From NCBI RefSeq assembly GCF_004138325.1, contig NZ_SBLB01000004.1, forward strand, positions 248,001 to 312,000: a stretch of 64,000 nucleotides of DNA, given 5' to 3'. Below, one piece after another: positions 1 to 6,494 of the stretch. Position 1 is the stretch's first letter, and every line of letters starts with the position of its first letter. Source of the stretch: Spirosoma sordidisoli. Lineage in GTDB: Bacteria > Bacteroidota > Bacteroidia > Cytophagales > Spirosomataceae. The notes below the pieces were generated by a model. It made no database searches, was not told where the DNA came from, and saw nothing but the letters and a program-made list of their open reading frames with translations. The position numbers and the translations under genes were made by a program.

Positions 1-1126
1 GACCCACCAGTTCGTTGAAAGTGGGTTGCACGAGCGAGACCAGCCCAGCCGCCAGGGCCATACTGATCGTGTTCAGCAGGAGCGCTTCCAGCAGGAATTG
101 CCGCAGCAGATCGGCACCCGACGCGCCCGTTACTTTCCGAACTCCCACTTCCTTAGCCCGCTCGGTAGCGCGTGCCGTGGCCAGGTTGACGTAGTTGATC
201 CACGCAATCAGGGAGGTGAACAGCGCCACCACGAGCAGCACCCCCACCATGAGCCGACTGCCGTTAGTGCCCGGTTCGCCCAGCAAGGGCGGGTCCAGAT
301 GAATACGGCTCAGCGGCTGGAGCTGCAACTCATCCTTGCTGGCTTCGCCCTGGGTTTGCCGGATATAATCGGGCAGTTTGGCGTCCAGCCCCCCCGCCGA
401 CGCCCCCGGTCGGAGCCGCACATAGGTATAAAACGAGTCGCCCCAGTTCGACAGCTCAGCCTCACCCCGCGAAAAGAGGGTAAACGAAACAAGCGCGTTG
501 ATGGACAGGTGCGAGTTGGCCGGACTGTCGGCCAGTACGCCCGTTACGGTATAGTAGCTAACATCCCGGTAGCTGCCCCCGGCCCAGTCGCCGTAACCGC
601 CGGTCATCTTCAGCGTTTTACCGACGGGCTCTTCGTTCCCGAAGTACTTCCTGGCCAGGGTTTGCGTGATAACGATCGATGTCGGGTTCCGGAGGGCCGT
701 TGCCGCGTTGCCTTTGAGCAGCGGAAACGAAAAAAAGGTCAGAAACGATGGGTCGGCCGCCAGCACGTTGTCTTCGCGAAACCGCCTGACCAGCTGCGGG
801 GTCTCATAGCTAAGCTGCGCGCGGGAACGATGAAACCGCACCATCGATGCGACCTCTGGAAAGGCCTGCTGCAGCCCCGGCCCGACCGATGCCACCGTAG
901 TTGCTTTGGCCGCCAGTTCGCCCTCCCCGTTCAGCTGGTTATACCGAATCCGATAGATGTCGGCAACATCCTGATGAAACAGATCATAACTACGCTCGAA
1001 ACTCACGTACTCCAGAATAAGCAGACTGGTGGCTATTCCCGTGGCTAACCCGGCTACGTTGATCAACGTAAAGGTTCTATGCGTCCACAGGTTACGAATA
1101 GCGATGCGGATGTAGTTTCTAAGCAT
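1..1126 (-). CDS. MacB/FtsX-family ABC permease, N-terminal part (cut by window edge)
   Basis: The reading frame is open from an ATG (MLRNYIRIAIRNLW) to the left edge, giving about 375 residues. It starts with the family's amphipathic N-terminus and a first membrane segment near residues 20-40, followed by the extracytoplasmic MacB core domain. The first multi-helix FtsX block begins around residue 280 and contains WINYVNLATARATERAKEVG, the usual membrane/cytoplasm junction. Full-length relatives run to about 790-800 residues with a second core plus FtsX block, so roughly half is missing here because of the window edge, not damage. It lies 210 bp downstream of a same-strand paralogue and may share its transcript. 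These permeases pair with a LolD/MacB-type ATPase to move lipids, peptides or drugs outward; the substrate cannot be read from sequence. Confidence 0.9.
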   Translation of the reverse strand, partial: MLRNYIRIAIRNLWTHRTFTLINVAGLATGIATSLLILEYVSFERSYDLFHQDVADIYRIRYNQLNGEGELAAKATTVASVGPGLQQAFPEVASMVRFHRSRAQLSYETPQLVRRFREDNVLAADPSFLTFFSFPLLKGNAATALRNPTSIVITQTLARKYFGNEEPVGKTLKMTGGYGDWAGGSYRDVSYYTVTGVLADSPANSHLSINALVSFTLFSRGEAELSNWGDSFYTYVRLRPGASAGGLDAKLPDYIRQTQGEASKDELQLQPLSRIHLDPPLLGEPGTNGSRLMVGVLLVVALFTSLIAWINYVNLATARATERAKEVGVRKVTGASGADLLRQFLLEALLLNTISMALAAGLVSLVQPTFNELVG

Positions 1127-1193
1127 AAGAGAAGAGAGCTAATGAACCAGTACGTACCTACCCAGGGCTGGGAAATCAACCCCCGAACCACCC

Positions 1194-1265
1194 GGGGCCG
1201 TGTCCGCACGGCCCCTGTCCAGACGGCAATGGCTGACGCATAGGAGGCCGTGAGGACACGGCCTC
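1194..1265. repeat. Palindromic repeat, family A, two-hairpin unit
   Basis: Two perfect hairpins face each other. The first has a 9-bp stem GGGGCCGTG/CACGGCCCC with loop TCCG (1194-1215). The second has a 9-bp stem GAGGCCGTG/CACGGCCTC with loop AGGA (1244-1265). The 28-bp spacer contains a GACGGC...TGACGCAT segment that recurs, slightly changed, in the copy near 13.9 kb. The layout resembles REP/BIME units: short extragenic palindromes in opposite orientations between genes. It lies between two permease genes, where it could stabilise or end transcripts. Confidence 0.8.
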
Positions 1266-1336
1266 GGGTGACACGGAATGAACCGACCTACGGCCACAGC
1301 AATACACCAGCGAACCGGTGCTGGGCCGGGCGTTTT

Positions 1337-3751
1337 TTAGTCAGATCGTAAGCTTCTGACCGGGTTCATCAGGGCGGCTTTGATACTTTGGAAACTCACT
1401 GTCAGCAGGGCGATGCCCACCGCCAGCAAACCCGCCAACCCAAACACCCACCACTCGATGTCGATTTTGTAGGCGAAGTCCTGCAGCCACTGGTTCATGG
1501 CATACCAGGCCAGGGGCGACGCAATCACGATCGCAATAACGACCAGCTTGAGAAAGTCTTTCGACAACAGGGCTACGATACTGGTTACCGAAGCGCCCAG
1601 CACTTTCCGAACGCCAATTTCCTTGGTGCGCTGTTCGATGGTCAGTAAGGCCACCGCGAACAGGCCCATGCACGACAGCAGAATAGTCAGACCAGCCGCT
1701 ATTCTGAAGATGGTCGAGAACCGCTCTTCCTTATCGTACCAGCGGTTGGTGTTCTCATTCACGAACGACGCCTGAAAGGGAGCCGAAGGGGCCATCTCTT
1801 TCCAGAGCGACTTGAGCGCATCCATGGTCCGGACCATTCCCTGGGGCGTTGTCCGGATCAGGGCGTAACTAACCCCGGTGCGGCTATCGAGGTGGAGGGT
1901 GATCGGTTTGGCTTTCTGATGCAGCGAAAACAGGTTGAAGTCCGGGATGACGCCAATAATCTCGTATTTCCGGTCGGCGGTATCCGGCTGAATCACGACG
2001 CCTACCGGATCTTTTTCGCCCAGCTGCTTCGCCAGGCTCTGGGTAATGATCACCGCCGAAAGCGTATCGGTACGGAAGGCCGGGTTGAAGTCGCGGCCCG
2101 CTTTCAGGGTCATACCCAGGGTTTTTAGGTAGTCGAAATCGACCCGTAGCCAGTCGGTTTCTACCTCCCGGTTTTTATGGGTCCAGCCGCTCATGCTCCG
2201 CGACGTAGACCCGTCCAGCCCGCTGCCGATGTTGGTGGCCGTTCCTGAGATGCTGACCACGTCGGGGTTGTTACGGAGCCGGTCGCGCAGCTGTTGCAGC
2301 GCCCGGGCCCCGGTCAGGTTGTCGCGGTTACGGAGCGGTAAACTGATGACCTGCTCTTCCGAAAAACCCAGTGGGCGCTCGCGCAGGTAACGCAGCTGCT
2401 GCCCGATCAGCAAGGTACAGATGATCAGCAGGCTGGCCAGCGCAAACTGGGCCACGATCAGGATGCTCCGCAATCCACCCGACTTCGGTCCTTTTACTTT
2501 CCCCTTCAGCACCGTAACGGCTTCGAAGCGCGCCATAATCCAGGCAGGGTATCCGCCCGTCAGCAGCGTAATGAACAGAAAGGCGACCCCTATACACCCG
2601 ATCGTGATCGGATGCGTCAGCAGATCGAACGACAGCCGCGTGCCGAACAGCTGGTTATAAAACGGCCGCAACCCAATGGCCAGGGCCACACCGGCCACCA
2701 GCGCCACCAGACAAATCACCAGCGACTCGGCCCAGAATTGCCCGAATAGCTGGCCCGCCTGCGCGCCCAGCGACTTTCGCACCCCTACCTCCCGCGCCCG
2801 CGTCACCGACCGGGCCAGCGACAGATTGACGTAGTTAATACCGGCGATCAGTAGGATAAACAGACCAATCAGAGCCAGCGCATACACGTACGTGCGACTC
2901 ACCCCACCGCCCATAACGCCTTTGGTATCGAACCGGATATCGGTCAGGGGTTGCAGCCGGAGGCTTATGTACTCGCCCTGTGCGTCGGGTTTCTGCCCGC
3001 GCTGTTTTGCTTCGGCGATATCGGTCTGCCAGTATTTCCGGGTAAACGAGCGGAGTCGCTTTTCGGCCGTCTGCGCATCGACACCCGGCTTTAACCGGAC
3101 AAACACTTCGTGATTACGACTCCCCCATTCGGCTTTGGCCGCCTGATAGTCTGCCCGGGTTTCGGGGCGTACCAGGGCGTCGAAACGGAATGTCGAGTTG
3201 GTGGGTATGTTGGCCAGTACGCCCGTGACGATGAAATCGCGGCCCATGTTGAGCCCATCGGTACGCAGCGGTTTCCCGATCGGATTCTGATCACCGAACA
3301 GGTCCCGGGCCATGTCTTCGGTAATGACAATGCTGCTCAGATCCTGGAGGGCCGTATTGGGGTCGCCGGCCAGCATCGGGAAGGTAAACGTCCTGAACAC
3401 CCCCGGATCGGCAAACCGGATATCCTTGGCGACGTGTTTCTCCCCAACAAATTCGGTCTGGGACCACATCATCCGCGTTACCGATTCGGCATCGGCCATC
3501 TCGGCCTGCAGCGCCGGCGACAGCGGGTAGGGCATAATGCTCGTTACATCGCCCGTCGACTCCTGCAGATACACCCGGTAAATCCGGTCAACGTCGGTAT
3601 GGAACCGGTCGTAGCTCCACTCGAACCAGGACGTCAGGAAAAGCAGCGTGGCCGTGGCAAAGGCCACGGCCAGACCAACGACATTGATGCCCGTGTGGGT
3701 CTTGTGTTTCCAGAGCGTGCGAAAGGCGATTTTGAGGTAATTACGAATCAT
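1337..3751 (-). CDS. MacB/FtsX-family ABC permease, 804 aa
   Basis: Full-length Bacteroidota-type permease with two MacB-core plus FtsX halves. A membrane segment lies near residues 20-40, a periplasmic core at about 50-245, and a first helix bundle at about 285-430 containing GINYVNLSLARSVTRAREVG. A second core follows, then a C-terminal bundle with EQRTKEIGVRKVLGAS, ending in the family tail KAALMNPVRSLRSD. No ATPase is adjacent, so it would need one from elsewhere, for example the ABC gene at 14.1-14.7 kb. A sigma-54-like promoter and a TGTCCG operator matching those of the efflux operon lie just upstream, which argues that both units are controlled together. The last 45 residues are nearly the same as those of the permease at 8867-11338. 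Confidence 0.93.
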   Translation of the reverse strand: MIRNYLKIAFRTLWKHKTHTGINVVGLAVAFATATLLFLTSWFEWSYDRFHTDVDRIYRVYLQESTGDVTSIMPYPLSPALQAEMADAESVTRMMWSQTEFVGEKHVAKDIRFADPGVFRTFTFPMLAGDPNTALQDLSSIVITEDMARDLFGDQNPIGKPLRTDGLNMGRDFIVTGVLANIPTNSTFRFDALVRPETRADYQAAKAEWGSRNHEVFVRLKPGVDAQTAEKRLRSFTRKYWQTDIAEAKQRGQKPDAQGEYISLRLQPLTDIRFDTKGVMGGGVSRTYVYALALIGLFILLIAGINYVNLSLARSVTRAREVGVRKSLGAQAGQLFGQFWAESLVICLVALVAGVALAIGLRPFYNQLFGTRLSFDLLTHPITIGCIGVAFLFITLLTGGYPAWIMARFEAVTVLKGKVKGPKSGGLRSILIVAQFALASLLIICTLLIGQQLRYLRERPLGFSEEQVISLPLRNRDNLTGARALQQLRDRLRNNPDVVSISGTATNIGSGLDGSTSRSMSGWTHKNREVETDWLRVDFDYLKTLGMTLKAGRDFNPAFRTDTLSAVIITQSLAKQLGEKDPVGVVIQPDTADRKYEIIGVIPDFNLFSLHQKAKPITLHLDSRTGVSYALIRTTPQGMVRTMDALKSLWKEMAPSAPFQASFVNENTNRWYDKEERFSTIFRIAAGLTILLSCMGLFAVALLTIEQRTKEIGVRKVLGASVTSIVALLSKDFLKLVVIAIVIASPLAWYAMNQWLQDFAYKIDIEWWVFGLAGLLAVGIALLTVSFQSIKAALMNPVRSLRSD

Positions 3752-3785
3752 GACAGCCTACCAAAAGTTGAACTGTCAACGTCAT

Positions 3786-3802
3786 TCCCAAATGTCATAC
3801 CA
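3786..3802 (-). promoter_or_regulatory. Candidate sigma-54 promoter of the 804-aa permease
   Basis: On the minus strand TGGTATGACATTTGGGA fits the -24/-12 pattern TGGCACG-N4-TTGCW, with the GG intact and TTGG in place of TTGC at -12. It is 34 nt upstream of the start codon. Its distance to the upstream operator (52 nt between elements) almost equals that of the better-matching promoter at 16120-16136 (53 nt). The -12 mismatch is the main doubt. Confidence 0.55.
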
Positions 3803-3854
3803 GGGTATAACACGCTGATTTTCAATTATTACATTTCGCAAATATGAGCCAAGC

Positions 3855-3891
3855 TGTCCGTATTCGGACGGAGCCGTTCGTTTGCGGACAG
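3855..3891. promoter_or_regulatory. Candidate enhancer site TGTCCG-N4-CGGACG plus inverted half-site
   Basis: A 6-4-6 near-palindrome TGTCCGTATTCGGACG (3855-3870) is followed 14 nt later by the half-site GCGGACA. The same palindrome, with one base changed, lies upstream of the membrane fusion protein gene at 16190. A paired site about 50 nt above a -24/-12 promoter is the normal place for an NtrC-type activator, and one is encoded at 18014. Confidence 0.65.
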
Positions 3892-3895
3892 CCGT

Positions 3896-4210
3896 TCAGG
3901 GCAGGTAAAACACCGGCTTGAGCGGGGCAGTAATGGGCGAGTGGTCAGGGTTCGTCTCCATCAGATCGGCCATGTAGGCCCACCAGCGCTGTACAACCGG
4001 CAGGTCGGGCAGCTGATCGGCCGTGTGCCTGTCGGTGCGCTTCTGTACGGCAAACAGCGTACCGGTGCGGTGATCGAGAAAAATGGCGTAGTCGCTGATG
4101 CCCGCTTCGCGGAGTGCAGCCGCCAGCTCGGGCCAGATTTCATCGTGTCGACGCTTGTACTCGGCTTCGTTGCCGGGCTTGAGCTGCATTGTGAAGGCAA
4201 TGGGCAGCAT
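3896..4210 (-). CDS. rhaM: L-rhamnose mutarotase RhaM
   Basis: At 104 residues this matches the family length and resembles E. coli RhaM from end to end. It has the N-terminal AFTMQLKPGNEAEYKRRHDE strand-helix with the catalytic His, then IWPEL, DYAIFLDH, the QRWWAYMADLM helix, and the C-terminal VFYLP. The enzyme interconverts alpha- and beta-L-rhamnose in the cytoplasm so that isomerase receives the right anomer. It starts 4 nt after the stop of a GH105 hydrolase gene, so the two are almost certainly co-transcribed, the hydrolase releasing sugars from rhamnogalacturonan-type pectin. No rhamnose isomerase, kinase or aldolase is in the window. Confidence 0.95.
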   Translation of the reverse strand: MLPIAFTMQLKPGNEAEYKRRHDEIWPELAAALREAGISDYAIFLDHRTGTLFAVQKRTDRHTADQLPDLPVVQRWWAYMADLMETNPDHSPITAPLKPVFYLP

Positions 4211-4214
4211 AGGT

Positions 4215-5348
4215 TCAGTTCAGTTTGCAGAGTTCGGTGCCTGCCAGCAGCAGACACCCTAATCCATAGTCCTCAAAATCGGTTTTGCTGGTATAGGTAA
4301 CGGGCTGTCCGTCTTTGGGTTCTTTACCAGTTCCCTGCACGTAGCCCAGAAAACCGGTTGAATGTACGGCTTCCGTAGCCATGGCGTTCCAGGCTTTAGC
4401 CACCACCGGCCCGTATTCGTTCCGGTTCAGCAAACCGTGGTTCATCCCCCAGGCCATGCCGTATACGAACAGCGCGGTGCCGCTCAGCTCCTTACCCCCG
4501 AAATGGTTGGCATCGTGCAGACTGACGTTCCAGAACCCGTCGGGACGCTGCAACGGTTTGATAGCCTGCATCATGTCGAGGTAGGTTTGCAGGTATTCGT
4601 CGCGGTGGGGCGCATCGGCGGGCATGATGTCCAGCACCCGAACCAGCGCGGCTACCACCCAGCCGTTCCCCCGCGACCAGTAGCAGTCCTCACCGTTGGG
4701 CTCTTTGTAGGGCGGCACAAAGTCCTTGTCGCGCCACCACAGCTTATCGACCGGATTGTACAGGCCTTTGCCGCCCTCTACCGTTTTCGTATGCCAGTAG
4801 AGCCGGTACATAGCCTCAAAATAAGCCGGGTTCTTTTCCAGCACGCCCAGTTTGGCAAATACCGGCATAGCCATTTGCAGCGCATCGATCCAGGTCCAGT
4901 CGCTTACGGTCTGGCTTTGCATCATGGCGTCGATGGATGTTTTTATGGCGCGGATGCGTTCGGGCTGCCGGTCAAGCTGGTAAAGGTCGATGTAGGTCTG
5001 TCCGCAGCACTGGTCGTCGGCGTTGCGGGTAGTAACGCCCGACCGAAGTCCCCAGTGGTGCTTCTGCCCCCAGTCCAGCGCATAGTCGAGGTAGCGCGGC
5101 TGCGGATCGAGGGCGTGGAGCGCCATCAGCCCTTCGTAGTACACGGCGCGGGTCCAGATGTTGCTGGGCCGGACTTTGTTGGTTACAATCTCGAGACCGG
5201 GGTCGGGCCAGGTCTTCATAAAGTAGTCATTGGCCAGGGTCATGGTTTGCCGGATGGCCCGCGTAGCCGGCAGTTTTTGCGCCGAAGCCCAGCCGGTCAG
5301 CAGCCAGCCGCCCATAACGACTACTACGGTGGTACGAATCGATGTCAT
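4215..5348 (-). CDS. Glycoside hydrolase family 105, secreted (unsaturated rhamnogalacturonyl/glucuronyl hydrolase)
   Basis: The protein has 377 residues with an export signal (hydrophobic VVVVMGGWLLTGW, likely cut after ASA). The rest is an (alpha/alpha)6-barrel of the YteR/GH105 kind. Typical segments are RPSNIWTRAVYYEGLMAL near the start, NADDQCCGQTY near residue 110 carrying the expected general-acid Asp, and CYWSRGNGWVVAALVRVLD near 225. Family members remove a 4,5-unsaturated uronic acid from lyase products of rhamnogalacturonan or related polymers by hydrating the double bond. The coupling to rhaM supports a rhamnogalacturonan substrate. The export signal implies a periplasmic or surface site, which is common in Bacteroidota though many characterised homologues are cytoplasmic. 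Confidence 0.9.
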   Translation of the reverse strand: MTSIRTTVVVVMGGWLLTGWASAQKLPATRAIRQTMTLANDYFMKTWPDPGLEIVTNKVRPSNIWTRAVYYEGLMALHALDPQPRYLDYALDWGQKHHWGLRSGVTTRNADDQCCGQTYIDLYQLDRQPERIRAIKTSIDAMMQSQTVSDWTWIDALQMAMPVFAKLGVLEKNPAYFEAMYRLYWHTKTVEGGKGLYNPVDKLWWRDKDFVPPYKEPNGEDCYWSRGNGWVVAALVRVLDIMPADAPHRDEYLQTYLDMMQAIKPLQRPDGFWNVSLHDANHFGGKELSGTALFVYGMAWGMNHGLLNRNEYGPVVAKAWNAMATEAVHSTGFLGYVQGTGKEPKDGQPVTYTSKTDFEDYGLGCLLLAGTELCKLN

Positions 5349-5572
5349 TGCCCCGAAAAGAAACTTCCCGCCCGGTCTTACTCCTTTCGGCCACCCGGCG
5401 CCCCGGCCTTATGACCCCACCAGGATGCAGCGTCTGCGCCAGGCCTCTCGGCTCATTCCCGACCAGGTCTGACAACATAGAAACCCAGACAGAGAGGCAG
5501 GCACATAGCATATATAACTCAAAAACAGCACATTACATAATACCCGCTGTCCCGTTCGTTTCTCGGAACGCT

Positions 5573-5604
5573 GTTGCGCAGCGCTATCCTTTTGAGTATT
5601 TTTG
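5573..5604 (+). promoter_or_regulatory. Bacteroidota-type promoter (GTTG-N20-TATTTTTG)
   Basis: A perfect -7 box TATTTTTG (TAnnTTTG) follows a -33 box GTTG (3 of 4 bases of TTTG) at 20 nt. The expected start point is near 5611, leaving about 24 nt of leader before the ATG at 5635. The promoter overlaps the possible upstream TTG start at 5602 and so argues against it. Confidence 0.6.
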
Positions 5605-5634
5605 GTTTTCAGACGTACTCATCACGCCAACCGT

Positions 5635-6078
5635 ATGTACCAATCGCAGCATTCGCCCTGGTTCGCCCATGAGGACGACATGGGTGTCAATGCCCCCCTT
5701 CGCCACCAGCAGGTCATCTCGAAGCTGCATGTTGAGTTAGGTATACTCTACTACAAAACCAATAGTATTCCATACGAGCCACTGACCGAAACCATGCTCA
5801 CTGAAGGGTACGGGAACCCGGTTCCAGACCTGCTTCTGTTCGATCACCATACGGAGTCTACCCGCCTGATTATTGAAATTTGTCAAACCAGCGGGCAGAA
5901 AAATGACATCCGAAAGGTAATTCGATTGATGGACGACTGCGACTATGGTATACAGGAAGGGTTCGTCTATAATTACAAGACCCGGCAGTGGTTCCGCTAT
6001 CGTTCCGGCGACGGCGGCCTGGTAGAACCGTCTTCGTTCTCCATCCTGCTCCAGCGGGACCTGAACAGCTTCCTGTAA
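5635..6078 (+). CDS. PD-(D/E)XK-like protein of unknown role (Uma2/DUF820-like core)
   Basis: This is a 147-residue protein. Its middle reads NPVPDLLLFD then LIIEICQTSGQKNDIRKVIR, which fits the PD...(D/E)xK arrangement of the restriction-nuclease fold (Asp in the PDLLLFD strand, Glu in LIIEI). The usual Lys is not clear: Gln follows two residues after the Glu-containing strand. The C-terminus has YGIQEGFVYNYKTRQWFRYR, as in Uma2-type proteins abundant in Cytophagales and cyanobacteria, whose function is unsettled. No signal peptide or membrane segment is seen. The ATG was chosen because the upstream promoter covers the alternative TTG. It stands alone between divergent GH105 and convergent pseudogenes. 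Confidence 0.6.
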   Translation: MYQSQHSPWFAHEDDMGVNAPLRHQQVISKLHVELGILYYKTNSIPYEPLTETMLTEGYGNPVPDLLLFDHHTESTRLIIEICQTSGQKNDIRKVIRLMDDCDYGIQEGFVYNYKTRQWFRYRSGDGGLVEPSSFSILLQRDLNSFL

Positions 6079-6141
6079 TGTAATCTCGCCTTCGCTTCGT
6101 TTTTTCTCACCCGCATTTTTCGTGAAGATCGAGTGGATTTA

Positions 6142-6378
6142 TCAACACCGAGCGAGTCGGGAAACCGTTTTTTTCAGCGCTTCTTTCTGGCTACGACTCA
6201 TGCCGGCCACGCGAAACTGCCGTATGTAGCTAATGTCTTTACCCCGGGCGTTCCCGTTGACCTCAATCGACATGGTATTGTCGGTATTCTCGATACGGGT
6301 CGTCAGGTTAGTATTGCGCGCCTGTGCGGCTGCCTAAAGGCCCGACCCGAGGAGCAGGGAAGTGAGATACGTTTTCAG
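6142..6378 (-). pseudogene. Decayed gene for a small secreted protein
   Basis: In one minus-strand frame the sequence reads LKTYLTSLLLGSGL, then a TAG stop, AAQAR, then NTNLTTRIENTDNTMSIEVNG, YIRQFRVAGMSRSQKEALKK and a stop. The first part looks like a signal peptide with the stop inside its hydrophobic core, and the start codon is CTG rather than ATG. The rest resembles the short exported Cytophagales proteins with a TMSIxVxG...AGMxxxxKEALKK pattern, recalled from memory and not searched. The missing ATG and internal stop make a pseudogene the simplest reading. A sequencing error at the TAG is the alternative. Its 5' end overlaps the stop codon of the permease remnant. Confidence 0.6.
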
Positions 6379-6490
6379 TCGGTTCTGATGGCTTTAACAG
6401 GGTTTATTAGTGCGGCTTTGATGCGCTAAAGTCAACGAGCCGGTATTGGGCCAGACTGCGAAAAGCGGTTTTGAGGTTATTTCAGCGCAT
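6375..6490 (-). pseudogene. Remnant of a MacB/FtsX permease gene with internal deletion
   Basis: The 116-bp piece begins ATG CGC TGA then NNLKTAFRSLAQYR, the start of an FtsX permease with a stop at codon 3. It ends, in another frame, with IKAALINPVKAIRTD and a stop, which is the exact C-terminal tail of this family (compare KAALMNPVRSLRSD). Everything between, about 2.3 kb in an intact gene, is gone. It follows the 789-aa permease by only 4 bp in the same direction, so the operon once held a fourth permease. Confidence 0.75.
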
Positions 6491-6494
6491 GGTG

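Noticed and set aside
5602..5634. TTG start 11 codons upstream for the PD-(D/E)XK-like gene
   Set aside because: It overlaps the -7 box TATTTTTG, so it would not be in the mRNA.
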